Positions 7,915 through 17,265 of a DNA stretch of 57,871 bases are shown here, in pieces; position 1 is the stretch's first letter, and every line of letters starts with the position of its first letter. This stretch comes from an uncultured Gardnerella sp. Its GTDB lineage: Bacteria > Actinomycetota > Actinomycetes > Actinomycetales > Bifidobacteriaceae. The notes beneath the pieces were generated by a model, which saw nothing but the letters and a program-made list of their open reading frames with translations, made no database searches and was not told the origin of the DNA. Position numbers and translations under genes: made by a program. The stretch is from assembly GCA_947088155.1 (NCBI GenBank), contig CAMUFL010000009.1, positions 1-57,871 of the forward strand. The letters run 5' to 3'.

Positions 7915-9285
7915 TTATTTTTGCAATCCAAGCAGTTCTCGAGGAGATTTGCACATCATTGGCAAATAAGACAGCACTACTACAGCAACAACTACAGCGC
8001 ATACTATTGCAGAAACTCCAACAAAGCACTGCAAGTCTACTTGCACAATAAGTTTTTCCAAAGTTCTAGTTGCCAACGTTGATTCAAGATTTCCACCAGC
8101 TTGACCCATAGTGCTCAAATCATCAGCAGCAGCAGATTTTACGGATCCGAGCGCAGCAGCACCCATCCACGGAGCTATGATTTTTGCAAAAAAGTATCCA
8201 ACAACTAGCGAAGGTATTGCAATAAGTAGAACCTCGCTAACGTACTGACAAACTATAGACAGCTTGCTGTTGCCAATCGCAGTAAATACACCAATCTCAT
8301 GGCGTCGCTCATTCATCCACAACAAAAGCACCAATCCAAGCGCAATAATAGCGAAAGATATTACAGCAATAGTCGTAATAGTCATCATTGAATGAACGCC
8401 TTTAGCGACTCTCAATAAGCCAGCAACGAACTGATCGTCACGAGTTAGCTGATAATTTTGCAAATCAATAGGCAATTTAGCAGCTTGCGCCATAATATTA
8501 TCCGCATCCTCGCCGCGCTTTACCCTAAAACTTGCGTCCTGATATATTTCTTTTCCTGGCTTATATTTATACAATTCGCGCGTAGTTTGCAAATCTGTAT
8601 ACACAGTATTGGCAGTAAGTTCTGCTCTAGTTGCAACTTGTCGCTTATTTGCTCCAGCATAAATTCCAACAATACGAGTTTTTACAGTTGCAGTTGATTG
8701 CTTAATATTGTCGGCATCGTAAGGGTTAGCGCGAAGTGTAAGAGTATCTCCTACATGTAATCCATTGGCTTTAGCAAGATCTTCATGAATAAGAGATGCG
8801 TGAACATTGCCAGCGAGCAAATGCTTACCTTTAGATACGTTTATTGCTTTTGTTTTAAACGCATTAAGAGCAGCAGAATTATTAGTGCCTTCAATATTAA
8901 CTGCGTTGCCAAACTGCTGCTCGCGTTTTTGATCGTAATCCTGAACGCCTGGAATTCTCGCAGCTTTGGCATTAACCAAATCAGCCGTTACATTTTGGCG
9001 AACTACGTACGAAGCAACTCCATTCAACTTTGCGATTGCTTGTACATCTTTAGGTTTTACAGTTCCAGCTCCTCTAGGAGTTCCAGGATTTACTTGCGGA
9101 TTATTTGCAAGTACGAAACTAGATTCAGCTTGCGATTCAACTTTTTGCACCTCTTTATTAGCGGCGCTCGAAACTGCAGAAATTGCGAATAATAACGTTG
9201 AAATAAGAAATAGAACAATGAAAACTATTAATGTTTTTATTCGTTTCCTCAGAATGTAGCGTATTGCACGAGAGATAAACGTCAT
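7915..9285 (-). CDS. ABC exporter permease, MacB/FtsX fold (first permease)
   Basis: The 456-residue protein has the same plan as its downstream partner: helix at about 14-36, an extracytoplasmic domain to about 300, then helices near 300-325, 345-375 and 420-445. The coupling segment reads RRHEIGVFTAIGNSK. The start ATG at 9285 has a GGAAAGG ribosome-binding site 6 nt upstream. As the first gene of the operon it follows a recognisable promoter at 9344-9373. The extracytoplasmic domain of such exporters usually captures substrate from the outer membrane leaflet or cell-wall zone; no substrate is implied here. Confidence 0.85.
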   Translation of the reverse strand: MTFISRAIRYILRKRIKTLIVFIVLFLISTLLFAISAVSSAANKEVQKVESQAESSFVLANNPQVNPGTPRGAGTVKPKDVQAIAKLNGVASYVVRQNVTADLVNAKAARIPGVQDYDQKREQQFGNAVNIEGTNNSAALNAFKTKAINVSKGKHLLAGNVHASLIHEDLAKANGLHVGDTLTLRANPYDADNIKQSTATVKTRIVGIYAGANKRQVATRAELTANTVYTDLQTTRELYKYKPGKEIYQDASFRVKRGEDADNIMAQAAKLPIDLQNYQLTRDDQFVAGLLRVAKGVHSMMTITTIAVISFAIIALGLVLLLWMNERRHEIGVFTAIGNSKLSIVCQYVSEVLLIAIPSLVVGYFFAKIIAPWMGAAALGSVKSAAADDLSTMGQAGGNLESTLATRTLEKLIVQVDLQCFVGVSAIVCAVVVAVVVLSYLPMMCKSPRELLGLQK

Positions 9286-9343
9286 TGACTACCTTTCCAC
9301 ATCGAAAAATGACTTTATATAGTATGCGAACATACGGTATGCC

Positions 9344-9373
9344 AGTATAACATATGAGCACTTATAACCACAA
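9344..9373 (-). promoter_or_regulatory. Promoter of the ABC exporter operon with small palindrome
   Basis: On the minus strand TTGTGG (9368-9373) and TATACT (9344-9349) are separated by 18 bp, about 60 nt before the first permease start. Just downstream of the -10 lies the inverted repeat CATAC-C-GTATG (9331-9341), which could be an operator. Confidence 0.45.
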
Positions 9374-9400
9374 TATAAAAAAACGGTGATGTTCGCACAG

Positions 9401-9449
9401 CGCTTTGAAGGAGCTTGAAATCATTGGGATTTCAAGCTCCTTCAAAGCG
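9401..9449. terminator. Long perfect hairpin between def and the exporter operon
   Basis: Two 22-nt arms (9401-9422 and 9428-9449) are perfectly complementary around a 5-nt loop. It lies 30 nt after the def stop codon on the minus strand, so it probably ends or protects the glmM-def transcript, though the T7 run follows only ~20 nt later. Its GAAGGAGCTTGAAAT arm resembles the rpoC terminator arm. Confidence 0.6.
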
Positions 9450-9478
9450 GGAACGCAATAAAAGTAAAAGTAAAAGAT

Positions 9479-10132
9479 TCAGATTGCAAAACCGAGCGTG
9501 CGAGCAGCAGCAACAGGAACAGCTTCGTCTGCCCAATAATCTTCAAGATTCTCATCGGTGGAAAGCGAACGCATTTCCGCACGATCAATATAAAGCTCGC
9601 CACGAAGATGATCTGTTTCGTGCTGGAAAATACGTGCAGGCCATCCGTGCAAACGCTCAGAATGCTGCTTTCCGTCCTCATCCTGCCAAGTTGCTTGAAT
9701 GTCAAGCCAACGCTGACGAACCGCCTGATATCCAGAAACACTCAAGCAGCCCTCGTAAAAACTGCGCGTTTGCGTACCAATCGGCTCATAATGTGGGTTA
9801 ATAATTGCGCGGAATGGAAGCTCAGCGATATCACGCGGATCATCCTCATCGTCACGAACGTGATCTTCAATAACCGCAATCGCAAGACCAAGTCCAATCT
9901 GAGGAGCAGCCAAACCAACACCTGGAGCTTCAAGCATCGTACTGTGCATAAGCGAAATAAGCTTAGTAAGAGTAGCGCGCGTAAGCTGACCGTCGTAAGC
10001 AACTGTGCGCTGACGCAATACAGGAGCGCCAGCCTGCACAATAGATAAAATACCATCCTCTGTGGCGGAATCAAGCAAGCGCTCAACAGCGCGACTGAGT
10101 TTCGTATCGACACTTGCGTGATGCGTAAACAT
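9479..10132 (-). CDS. def: Peptide deformylase
   Basis: Removes the formyl group from the initiator methionine of nascent proteins; Fe2+/Zn2+ hydrolase. All three family motifs are present: GVGLAAPQ (71-78), EGCLS (127-131, metal-binding Cys) and HETDH (171-175, two metal His and the catalytic Glu). At 217 residues it fits the longer actinobacterial type. I chose the ATG at 10132, which has an AAAGGAG site 4-5 nt upstream; the frame stays open 62 codons further, but that stretch looks non-coding. It follows glmM by 186 bp on the same strand and is likely cotranscribed with it. Confidence 0.93.
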   Translation of the reverse strand: MFTHHASVDTKLSRAVERLLDSATEDGILSIVQAGAPVLRQRTVAYDGQLTRATLTKLISLMHSTMLEAPGVGLAAPQIGLGLAIAVIEDHVRDDEDDPRDIAELPFRAIINPHYEPIGTQTRSFYEGCLSVSGYQAVRQRWLDIQATWQDEDGKQHSERLHGWPARIFQHETDHLRGELYIDRAEMRSLSTDENLEDYWADEAVPVAAARTLGFAI

Positions 10133-10318
10133 AGGTCTCCTTTTACCGTAGCGGCAATAGACGCGAAGTTGTACAAGAAAGTTTGAGCGGCACACGTTAC
10201 GTGCGTACATTGACGTTACGTGAAACAAGCACCAAGGTGTTAATTGTACCAAAATTATTTGCGCACTGCTAGAGCAACTGGCAACGTAAACAAGTAGCAG
10301 ACGCAAAAAATAAGTCAA

Positions 10319-11731
10319 CTATAACTTCAAATTATCAACCACAACTTGAGCGAGTCGAGCGCAAACTTCGTCCGCTTGAGCTTGAGTTGCAGCCTCGCAC
10401 ATAACGCGCACAAGAGGCTCAGTACCACTTGGGCGCAGAAGAACGCGACCTGTATCTCCAAGAAGTTTCGACTCTTTCTCAACAGCCGCAAGCACGGCTG
10501 CGTTAGTTTTGGAAGCCATTTTATCTACATTTGGCACATTTACTAAGCATTGTGGCAATTGCGGGAAGTCAGCTGCCATTTGCGAAAGCTTCTTGCCGGA
10601 GCGCACAACTTCGCGGCACAAAGTCAAAGCAGTAAGAGTGCCGTCACCTGTGGTTGCAAATTCGCGATTAATTACGTGACCAGACTGCTCGCCGCCAAGA
10701 GAATAATCATGCTTAAGCATTTCTTCCAAAACGTAACGATCGCCAACATTGGTTTGCACAGTCGCAATTCCCATATCTTTAAGCGCAAGTTTTAATCCAA
10801 GATTGCTCATTACAGTTACAACAAGCGTATCGTGATTAAGCTTACCTTCAGCTTGCTTAGCGCGCGCAAGAATTCCCATAATTTGATCGCCATTAACCAT
10901 ATTGCCATTCTCGTCAACAGCTAAGCAGCGGTCGGCATCGCCATCAAAAGCCACGCCTAAATCAGCTTTAGAAGCCTTAACCATTGCCTGCAACTGCTCA
11001 GGATGCGTGGAGCCTGCGTGATCGTTAATATTGTAGCCGTCAGGAGAAGCGTTAATTACGACTACTTCCGCGCCTGCTCTGCGAAGAGCCTCAGGAGCAA
11101 CAACGGAAGTTGCACCGTTCGCGCAATCAGCAACAACGCGCAAACCTGCAAGAGGCTTCGGGCGCGTAGTGGAATTTTTATTCAACGGCGCAACTGCAGA
11201 AACCAAGTGATCAATATATAGGTTTGTTGCGGTAGTAGTATCGTGGCTAACTCGACCAACGCCAGCGCCTGTTGGACGCTCCCAATCTTGGCCAAGCACA
11301 GCCTCAATCTCATCTTCCTTGCTATCCGGAAGCTTAAAACCGCCGCGCGCAAAGAATTTAATGCCGTTATCTGGCATCGGATTATGAGATGCGGAAATTA
11401 CGGCACCCATTTCAACGTTTAGTACGGAAGTGAGGAACGCAACTCCAGGAGTTGGGATAATTCCGGCATCAATAACGTCAAAACCGCCGGCGCTCATTCC
11501 TGCAGCAAGCGCGGAAGCTAGAAAATCGCCAGAAACACGCGTATCTCTGCCAATAAGCGCGCGGCGACGAGCGTGAGATGAAGTATCGCTTTCAGCAGCA
11601 CTAGACGAAACCGGCGCATGCTTATCTCCCAAAACTCTAACTGCAGCGTCGCCTAAATCCAAAGCAAGTTGCGCTGTTAAATCGCGATTTGCTAATCCAC
11701 GCACGCCATCCGTACCAAACATTCTTGGCAT
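10319..11731 (-). CDS. glmM: Phosphoglucosamine mutase
   Basis: Interconverts glucosamine-6-phosphate and glucosamine-1-phosphate, the step before UDP-GlcNAc for peptidoglycan. The 470-residue protein begins with MPRMFGTDGVRGLAN, typical of GlmM. The phosphoserine loop is ISASHNP (Ser about 115), the Mg site DGDADR, the sugar-binding loop GGEQSGH, and the phosphate-binding C-terminal motif RPSGTEPLVRV. I chose the ATG at 11731 with an AAAGAGG site upstream; an in-frame ATG 15 codons earlier lacks family similarity. A small Ser-rich insert near residues 40-55 is unremarkable. CTTTAC-N6-GTAAAG palindromes lie 250-320 bp upstream. Confidence 0.96.
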   Translation of the reverse strand: MPRMFGTDGVRGLANRDLTAQLALDLGDAAVRVLGDKHAPVSSSAAESDTSSHARRRALIGRDTRVSGDFLASALAAGMSAGGFDVIDAGIIPTPGVAFLTSVLNVEMGAVISASHNPMPDNGIKFFARGGFKLPDSKEDEIEAVLGQDWERPTGAGVGRVSHDTTTATNLYIDHLVSAVAPLNKNSTTRPKPLAGLRVVADCANGATSVVAPEALRRAGAEVVVINASPDGYNINDHAGSTHPEQLQAMVKASKADLGVAFDGDADRCLAVDENGNMVNGDQIMGILARAKQAEGKLNHDTLVVTVMSNLGLKLALKDMGIATVQTNVGDRYVLEEMLKHDYSLGGEQSGHVINREFATTGDGTLTALTLCREVVRSGKKLSQMAADFPQLPQCLVNVPNVDKMASKTNAAVLAAVEKESKLLGDTGRVLLRPSGTEPLVRVMCEAATQAQADEVCARLAQVVVDNLKL

Positions 11732-12256
11732 AATAAAGCCTCTTTCGCAAAAATCACTTTCTTTGCGCGCAAGCAAACAACATTGCTTACTAGCGCGTCA
11801 CACACTGCTTGCCATCTTACTCGTAGCATTACATGACGCGCTATAAAAAATTTCTCCGCACATGGTTGTGATACAAAACCCGGAAAATTCCCCGGCAAAT
11901 GTTCCAAAAACCAGCCAATCCAGCGACAAAAACCGGAAAAATACACTGCAAATGTTCTAGAACACTAAACCGACATTTCCTTTACAGTCATGTAAAGAAA
12001 AAATCGAAATTAAGCCAAAAAACGATTAAAACTTTACACGAGTGTAAAGGAAAAAACGCGCGCTACGCTCTAAGCGCGAAAGCAGGTCGTCGCACTAGCG
12101 CAAGGAAGCGTTGTAGTAATTCTCTTCAGACGTTGATTACTGTTGATTAGCGAACACTAGCATTCATGCTGCTGCACACATAACTCCAGAAACTCCTACC
12201 ACACACCAACACATAGCTTTGTTTAGCGACTTCAGTTGCAGGAATATTCGTGAGGT
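11732..12256. other. Intergenic region upstream of glmM, repeat-rich
   Basis: No gene is seen. From glmM outward it contains a CCCGGAAAATTCCCCGGCAA element (about 11879-11898; relatives at 29.7 and 32.45 kb), two CTTTAC-N6-GTAAAG palindromes (11980, 12032), a copy of the GCGAAAGCAGGTCGTCGC dispersed repeat near 12077, a second copy of the last ~20 bases of pepN (about 12100-12119), and the left extension of composite repeat copy 2. Confidence 0.55.
11980..12049. repeat. Pair of CTTTAC-N6-GTAAAG palindromes
   Basis: Units at 11980-11997 and 12032-12049 have identical 6-bp arms and an invariant 6-nt centre, embedded in a wider context CGACATTTC...GAAAAA(A)TCG shared with three units at 17266-17387. 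The fixed spacing would suit a dimeric DNA-binding protein; a REP-like hairpin is the alternative. Confidence 0.6.
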
Positions 12257-12530
12257 GAGATTTGAGATTTTTCGCACTGAGCGCGGCGAACGTCAGAGCC
12301 GCAGGCTGCTGATTCGCCAAGCGAAGAAGAAAAATCGAAAAATCTCTGCGATAAGGCACGGTTATTAAAGATTAAACACGCAGAGTTTGGGGGATTTCTC
12401 TACGAGCACTAAAAGAGGACTGAGAAGCTACATTCTTTAAAGATAGGCGAACACACTAAACTCTTTTAGCAGCCAGAGCGCACGAAGGACGGGACGTGCG
12501 AGGAGAGAAATCCCCCAAAACTCGCGCCAC
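12257..12530 (-). repeat. Structured 3'-UTR repeat, core A, copy 2
   Basis: Same element as at 851-1126. Here the inner stem of module one reads GGCGAA / TTCGCC where copies 1 and 3 have GGCGGA and AAGCC, and the terminal loop is GCA instead of GAA, so pairing is kept while sequence changes. On the minus strand it starts about 49 nt after the pepN stop. Confidence 0.75.
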
Positions 12531-12578
12531 GGCAAGCAAGTGCGAAAGCATGTCGTCGCGTTGCGCGAGTGTCCGAAT

Positions 12579-15194
12579 TTAGCGCAAGGAAGCGTTGTAG
12601 TGCTGCACTCTAAGCGTGCGGCGCGAAGAATCGAGGCCGCCGAGCACCATGCGACGCAAAGCCTGATCCGCATCCTTATGCTCCTCAAGCCACTTCTCAC
12701 CGCGCTCAACCAGCTCCTCAACCGGCGCATACACAGGATACAATCCCTCAATCAAAGCCTCAGCCATGTGGAATGTGCGATTCTTCCAAACCCAATCAAT
12801 ATCCGCAAAGTAGCGCTCAACGTAAGGCTTAACCAAATCACCCTTAGCTGTGCTTGCAAAACCAGCAACCACGGCACCCATCTGCATATTCGTCAAATCG
12901 AGATTGCGCAAAGCTTGATCCCAAGCCCAATCCTTAGCTTCTGCTGTTGCGCGCGCCGCACGAGCCTGGTAAGCGTATTCGCGATTTTCAGTAGTGTCGC
13001 GCTTTTGAAGTTCCGCGTCAATTCCAGCTTCGTCCAAAGCGTTCACGCCTGCGAGCGCAATAAGAATGCTCCAACGCAAGTCGTTGTCGATTTCCAAGCC
13101 TTCCAGATTCACGGAACCGTCAAGCAAGCCGTTAGCTACGCGCACAAACTCAGCATCTCCAACTTCGCCGTAGCCAAGATACGCTTTAAGCAACTGGAAC
13201 TGTTCGTCCGAGCCTGCAGAAGCTGCCAAAGCCAACTGCCACAATTCGTGCGCTACATGCTTTGCGACTTCTGCTTGGCGCTCAGGCACTACGTAGTGGC
13301 TTGCGGTTACTTTTACTTGACCAAGTGCGTAGCGGAAAGTAGTTGATTCGCGCTCTGTTGCCAAAGCTTTAAGGCTTAATTCCACGAAGCGTTCTGCTGG
13401 GAATTCTGCGTCGCGAGTCATATCCCACAATGCGAGCCAAATAAGCGAGCGAGTCAAAGAATCCCTGAAACGATACAAGTTTTCTGCAGCAAATTCAAGC
13501 GACTTTTCGTCGAAACGTAGCTTTGTGTAGGTTAAATCGTCGTCGTTTACGAGGATTAACGCAGGCCTGCGCAGGCCGCGAGCTTCCGCAACTTCCGTCA
13601 CTTCGCCGTCAACGTCGAGTTCGATTCGCTTTGTGCGCTTGATTTCGCCAGTTGCTTCGTCCAAATCGTAGAAGCCAATAGCCAAACGGTGTGCGCGAAG
13701 AACAGGATGCTCAGCCGGCGCGCTCTGGCGCAAACGCAAGGAAGCAATAGTGCCGTCGCCCGCTTCTTCAACTTCCGTAGAAATCGTGTTAATTCCAGCT
13801 TTTTCAAGCCATTGAGCGCTCCACGCTTTCAAATCGCGTCCGCTTGTAATTTCCAATTCTTGAAGCAAATCAGCCAAAGTTGCGTTGCTATAAGCGTGCT
13901 TGCTTAAGTAATTGTGGATTCCTGCAAAGAACTTTTCGCGGCCAACGTAAGCTACGAGTTGCTTTAATACAGAAGCGCCCTTTGCGTAGGTGATTCCGTC
14001 GAAATTGACGGAAGTATCGTTCAAATCGTTGATTGGAGCCACGATTGGGTGCGTTGTTGGGAGCTGATCTTGATTAAGCGCCCAGCTTTTTTCGCCGGAG
14101 TTGAAAGTGCTCCAAGCGTCGTGCCATTCGGTTGCTTCAGCGGTGGCAAGAGTTGAGGTGAATTCTGCGAAGGATTCGTTAAGCCACAAGTCGTTCCACC
14201 ACTTCATTGTTACGTAGTCGCCGAACCACATGTGTGCAAGCTCGTGCAAAACTGTTACAACGCGGCGCTCAGCATAAGCGTCTGTAACTTTGGATTCAAA
14301 CACGTACTGGTCGCGAATCGTAACCATACCAATGTTTTCCATAGCTCCAGCGTTATATTCTGGCACGTAAATCTGATCGTACTTTGCGTACGGATATGGC
14401 ACTCCCCAAGTCTTAGCGTAGAAAGCAAAACCTTTCTTCGTAATATCGAACAAGTAGTCAACGTCTTTTGCAAAAGCGTCTTTAAGCGCTTGACGGCAGT
14501 ACATTGCCATTGGCACTACGCGACCGTCTTCGTTTTGGTATTCTGTATGCCATTCAGCGTAAGGTCCTGCGCAAATTGCGGTTAAGTAGGAGCTCATTTT
14601 TGGAGTTGACTCGAACACCCAGCGCTTCATGCCTTCTACAGCGCCGTTTTCCAAAGTGCCTGCTTCGGTTTGGCGGCCTTCAAGCGCGGTTTCGCTTTTA
14701 ACTGGCATGTTGGAAGTTACGATCCAGCTTTCTGGAGCGTCTACAGTAAAGTCAAAAACAGCCTTTAAATCTGGCTGATCAAATACAGCGTAAACGCGGC
14801 GAGCATCCGGAACTTCGAACTGCGTGTAAAGGTAAACGTTTCCGTCGGAAGGATCCACGCTTCTGTGCAAGCCTTCGCCCGTGTTGGAATACTGGCAGTT
14901 TGCTACAACTTCTACAGTATTGTGTTCAAGCAGATTCGCGAGCGCGATTCGGCTGTCTGCAAAAACTTTCGTAACGTCAAGAGCAGTGCCGTTTAATACC
15001 ACGGATTCTACGCTGTTTGCAATCAAATCGAGGAAGCTTGCGCTACCAGCTTTAGCGTCGAACTCAATTTTTGTGCGCGAAGTAAAATCGCTGCCGCCTT
15101 TACCTAAATCAAGCGCAACATCGTAATGAATTGGCATTTTGATAGCGTCGAAACGCTCTTCAGCTTCTACGCGAGTAAGATTTGCTCCTGGCAT
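12579..15194 (-). CDS. pepN: Aminopeptidase N (M1 family zinc metallopeptidase)
   Basis: Removes N-terminal residues from peptides in the cytosol. The 871-residue protein shows the M1 signatures: GAMEN at 283-287 (N-terminus recognition), HELAH at 317-321 with the third zinc ligand Glu at 340 in NESFAEF, and a C-terminal ERAP1-like helical domain. The start ATG at 15194 has a GGAAGG site upstream. The upstream 145 bp are T-tract rich and periodic. The final codons (HYNASLR) are encoded by bases that occur again at about 12100-12119, on the far side of a composite repeat, so the gene's 3' end is flanked by a short direct duplication. Transcribed alone or after RNase J. Confidence 0.96.
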   Translation of the reverse strand: MPGANLTRVEAEERFDAIKMPIHYDVALDLGKGGSDFTSRTKIEFDAKAGSASFLDLIANSVESVVLNGTALDVTKVFADSRIALANLLEHNTVEVVANCQYSNTGEGLHRSVDPSDGNVYLYTQFEVPDARRVYAVFDQPDLKAVFDFTVDAPESWIVTSNMPVKSETALEGRQTEAGTLENGAVEGMKRWVFESTPKMSSYLTAICAGPYAEWHTEYQNEDGRVVPMAMYCRQALKDAFAKDVDYLFDITKKGFAFYAKTWGVPYPYAKYDQIYVPEYNAGAMENIGMVTIRDQYVFESKVTDAYAERRVVTVLHELAHMWFGDYVTMKWWNDLWLNESFAEFTSTLATAEATEWHDAWSTFNSGEKSWALNQDQLPTTHPIVAPINDLNDTSVNFDGITYAKGASVLKQLVAYVGREKFFAGIHNYLSKHAYSNATLADLLQELEITSGRDLKAWSAQWLEKAGINTISTEVEEAGDGTIASLRLRQSAPAEHPVLRAHRLAIGFYDLDEATGEIKRTKRIELDVDGEVTEVAEARGLRRPALILVNDDDLTYTKLRFDEKSLEFAAENLYRFRDSLTRSLIWLALWDMTRDAEFPAERFVELSLKALATERESTTFRYALGQVKVTASHYVVPERQAEVAKHVAHELWQLALAASAGSDEQFQLLKAYLGYGEVGDAEFVRVANGLLDGSVNLEGLEIDNDLRWSILIALAGVNALDEAGIDAELQKRDTTENREYAYQARAARATAEAKDWAWDQALRNLDLTNMQMGAVVAGFASTAKGDLVKPYVERYFADIDWVWKNRTFHMAEALIEGLYPVYAPVEELVERGEKWLEEHKDADQALRRMVLGGLDSSRRTLRVQHYNASLR

Positions 15195-15339
15195 ATGTAC
15201 CTTCCTTATATTTTTCTTATTTTTGATTATTTTTACGATTATTTCCGATTATTTACGGCAATTTACAGTGATTTACAGTATTTTGCAAATATTTGCGAAT
15301 ATTTTGCGAACATTTGCAAATATTTACGAATACTTTCGC
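15195..15339. other. Phased T-tract region between RNase J and pepN
   Basis: Runs of T (ATTTTT, ATTTAC, ATTTGC and similar) recur roughly every 10-11 nt across the whole stretch. Phased A/T tracts at helical periodicity commonly give intrinsic DNA bending. It forms the pepN promoter region on the minus strand. A smaller stretch of the same style occurs at 18783-18890. Confidence 0.45.
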
Positions 15340-17136
15340 TTATTTTTGATTATTTTCCGAAATATCCGCAACTACCGGCACAAGCATAGGCTTCCTGCGC
15401 AAAGCGCGAGCAACCCAACTACCCAAAGTGCGTCGCATAATCTGCTGCAACTTATACGTATCGTGTTCTCCTCGCATCATAGCGTCCTGCAATTGCTCAA
15501 CAATTTGGTAACGAACCTTCTCAAAATCAGCCTCGTCTTCAGCAACAGCATTCAAGAAAATCTTCGGGCCCGAAACCACGTCCGCATGCTCAGTATCAAC
15601 TACCACAAAGCTTGAAACGAAGCCTTCTGTGCCCAAAATCCTACGCTTTTCAAGCTCCTCGTCCGTAAGCTCGCCAACGGAATCGCCATCAACATAAACG
15701 TATCCGCAAGGCACAGAGCCAACAACTGCAGCGTTTCCGTGGTACAAATCAACCACGTCACCGTCTTCAGCCAACACAACATTCTTTGGATCAACACCAG
15801 TTTTTACAGCAATCAATCCGTTTGCAACCAAGTGACGATGCTCACCGTGAATTGGCATAGCGCACTTTGGCTTCACAATGTTGTACAAGTACAAAAGCTC
15901 GCCCTCATTGCAATGGCCAGACACGTGAATAGCAGCATTATCCTTATTAATTACGCGCGCACCAAGTTGCACAAGCTTATTAATAACTTTGTAAACCTCG
16001 TGCTCATTGCCTGGAATAAGCGAGCTTGCAAGAATAACAGTATCGAATTCGTCAATAGTAATATCTTTGTGGCTGCCATCCGCAATTCGCCCAAGAGCTG
16101 CCATCGGCTCGCCTTGCGAACCCGTGCACATGTACACGAGCTTGTCGTCCTGAATATCCTTTGCTTGCTTTAAGTCCACAACCGTGTTTTCAGGAATATG
16201 CAAGTAGCCAAGATCTGCCGCAATCGACATATTGCGAACCATCGAACGGCCCACGAACACAACTTTTCGCCCAAACTTGTGCGCTGCGTCAACTACTTGC
16301 TGCACGCGATGCACATGACTTGAGAAACTAGCAACAATAATTTTGCGAGTTGCTGTAGCAAAAGCGCGATCCAAAGCAGGCCCAATAGAAGTTTCTGGCT
16401 TCACAAATCCCGGAACTTCAGCGTTTGTGGAATCTGCCATAAGCAAATCGATACCCTGCTCACCCAGGCGCCCAAATTCCACCAAATCTGTAATGCGGTG
16501 GTCAAGCGGAAGCTGATCGAGCTTAATATCGCCAGTATCAATAAGCGTTCCGGCTGGAGTTTTTACGCAAACAGCAAGCGCATCCGGAATAGAATGCGTT
16601 ACTGTAATAAACTCAAGATTAAACGGGCCAACTTTCATCTTATCGCGGCCTTCAACGCGAGTAAGATTCGGCTCAATATGATGCTCCTGGCACTTTGCTT
16701 CCACAAAAGCCAAAGTAAGCTTCGAACCAATAAGCGGAATATCCGGACGCATCTTAAGAAGATACGGCACTCCACCAATATGATCTTCGTGACCATGCGT
16801 TAAAACTAAAGCTTCAACCTTGTCAAGACGATCCTGAATATAGTGGAAATCAGGAAGAATTAAATCAACTCCCGGCTGCTCTTCTTCCGGAAAAAGCACG
16901 CCGCAATCAATAAGCAAAATATGACCGTTGTACTCAATTACGTTCATATTTCGGCCGATTTCGCCCAAACCACCAAGCGGCACAATTCTCATTGAACCTT
17001 TGCGATATTTTGGCGGCGCAATAAGCGCACCTTCACGCTGATCGTTTACTACAGGAGGAAGCACTTTGCCGCTGCGACGAGCGGAACTAGCTTTTTCTTT
17101 ACGAGTTTTTGTATTTTTTCTTAATTCAGTTGACAT
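15340..17136 (-). CDS. rnj: Ribonuclease J
   Basis: A metallo-beta-lactamase/beta-CASP exo- and endoribonuclease for mRNA decay and rRNA maturation. From the ATG at 17136 the protein is about 598 residues: a basic N-terminal extension typical of actinobacterial RNase J, the zinc motif HGHEDH (about 114-119), further ligands in VTHSIPDA and LIDTGDIKLD, beta-CASP motifs MADSTNAE, SFSSHVHR and HVSGHCNEGE, and a C-terminal domain. Frames with ATGs at 17142 and 17169 are also possible; GTGAG just upstream favours 17136 or 17142. Unlike many actinobacteria, dapA is not adjacent. CTTTAC-N6-GTAAAG palindromes lie 130-250 bp upstream. Confidence 0.95.
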   Translation of the reverse strand: MSTELRKNTKTRKEKASSARRSGKVLPPVVNDQREGALIAPPKYRKGSMRIVPLGGLGEIGRNMNVIEYNGHILLIDCGVLFPEEEQPGVDLILPDFHYIQDRLDKVEALVLTHGHEDHIGGVPYLLKMRPDIPLIGSKLTLAFVEAKCQEHHIEPNLTRVEGRDKMKVGPFNLEFITVTHSIPDALAVCVKTPAGTLIDTGDIKLDQLPLDHRITDLVEFGRLGEQGIDLLMADSTNAEVPGFVKPETSIGPALDRAFATATRKIIVASFSSHVHRVQQVVDAAHKFGRKVVFVGRSMVRNMSIAADLGYLHIPENTVVDLKQAKDIQDDKLVYMCTGSQGEPMAALGRIADGSHKDITIDEFDTVILASSLIPGNEHEVYKVINKLVQLGARVINKDNAAIHVSGHCNEGELLYLYNIVKPKCAMPIHGEHRHLVANGLIAVKTGVDPKNVVLAEDGDVVDLYHGNAAVVGSVPCGYVYVDGDSVGELTDEELEKRRILGTEGFVSSFVVVDTEHADVVSGPKIFLNAVAEDEADFEKVRYQIVEQLQDAMMRGEHDTYKLQQIMRRTLGSWVARALRRKPMLVPVVADISENNQK

Positions 17137-17265
17137 ATTCATCTCACTACATCTTGCGCAATTGCGCACTGTTTTCTAGTGTACCGTTAGGACTCAACTC
17201 ACGCGACAGACTTTAGACGCAAAAGCTGCGCGTAAAACTTTACTTTGCAAGCATTGCGACATTTT

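Noticed and set aside
11732..12256. tRNA or other structured housekeeping RNA in long intergenic gaps
   Set aside because: No cloverleaf, CCA end or known RNA signature was recognised in this or the other gaps apart from the TPP riboswitch.
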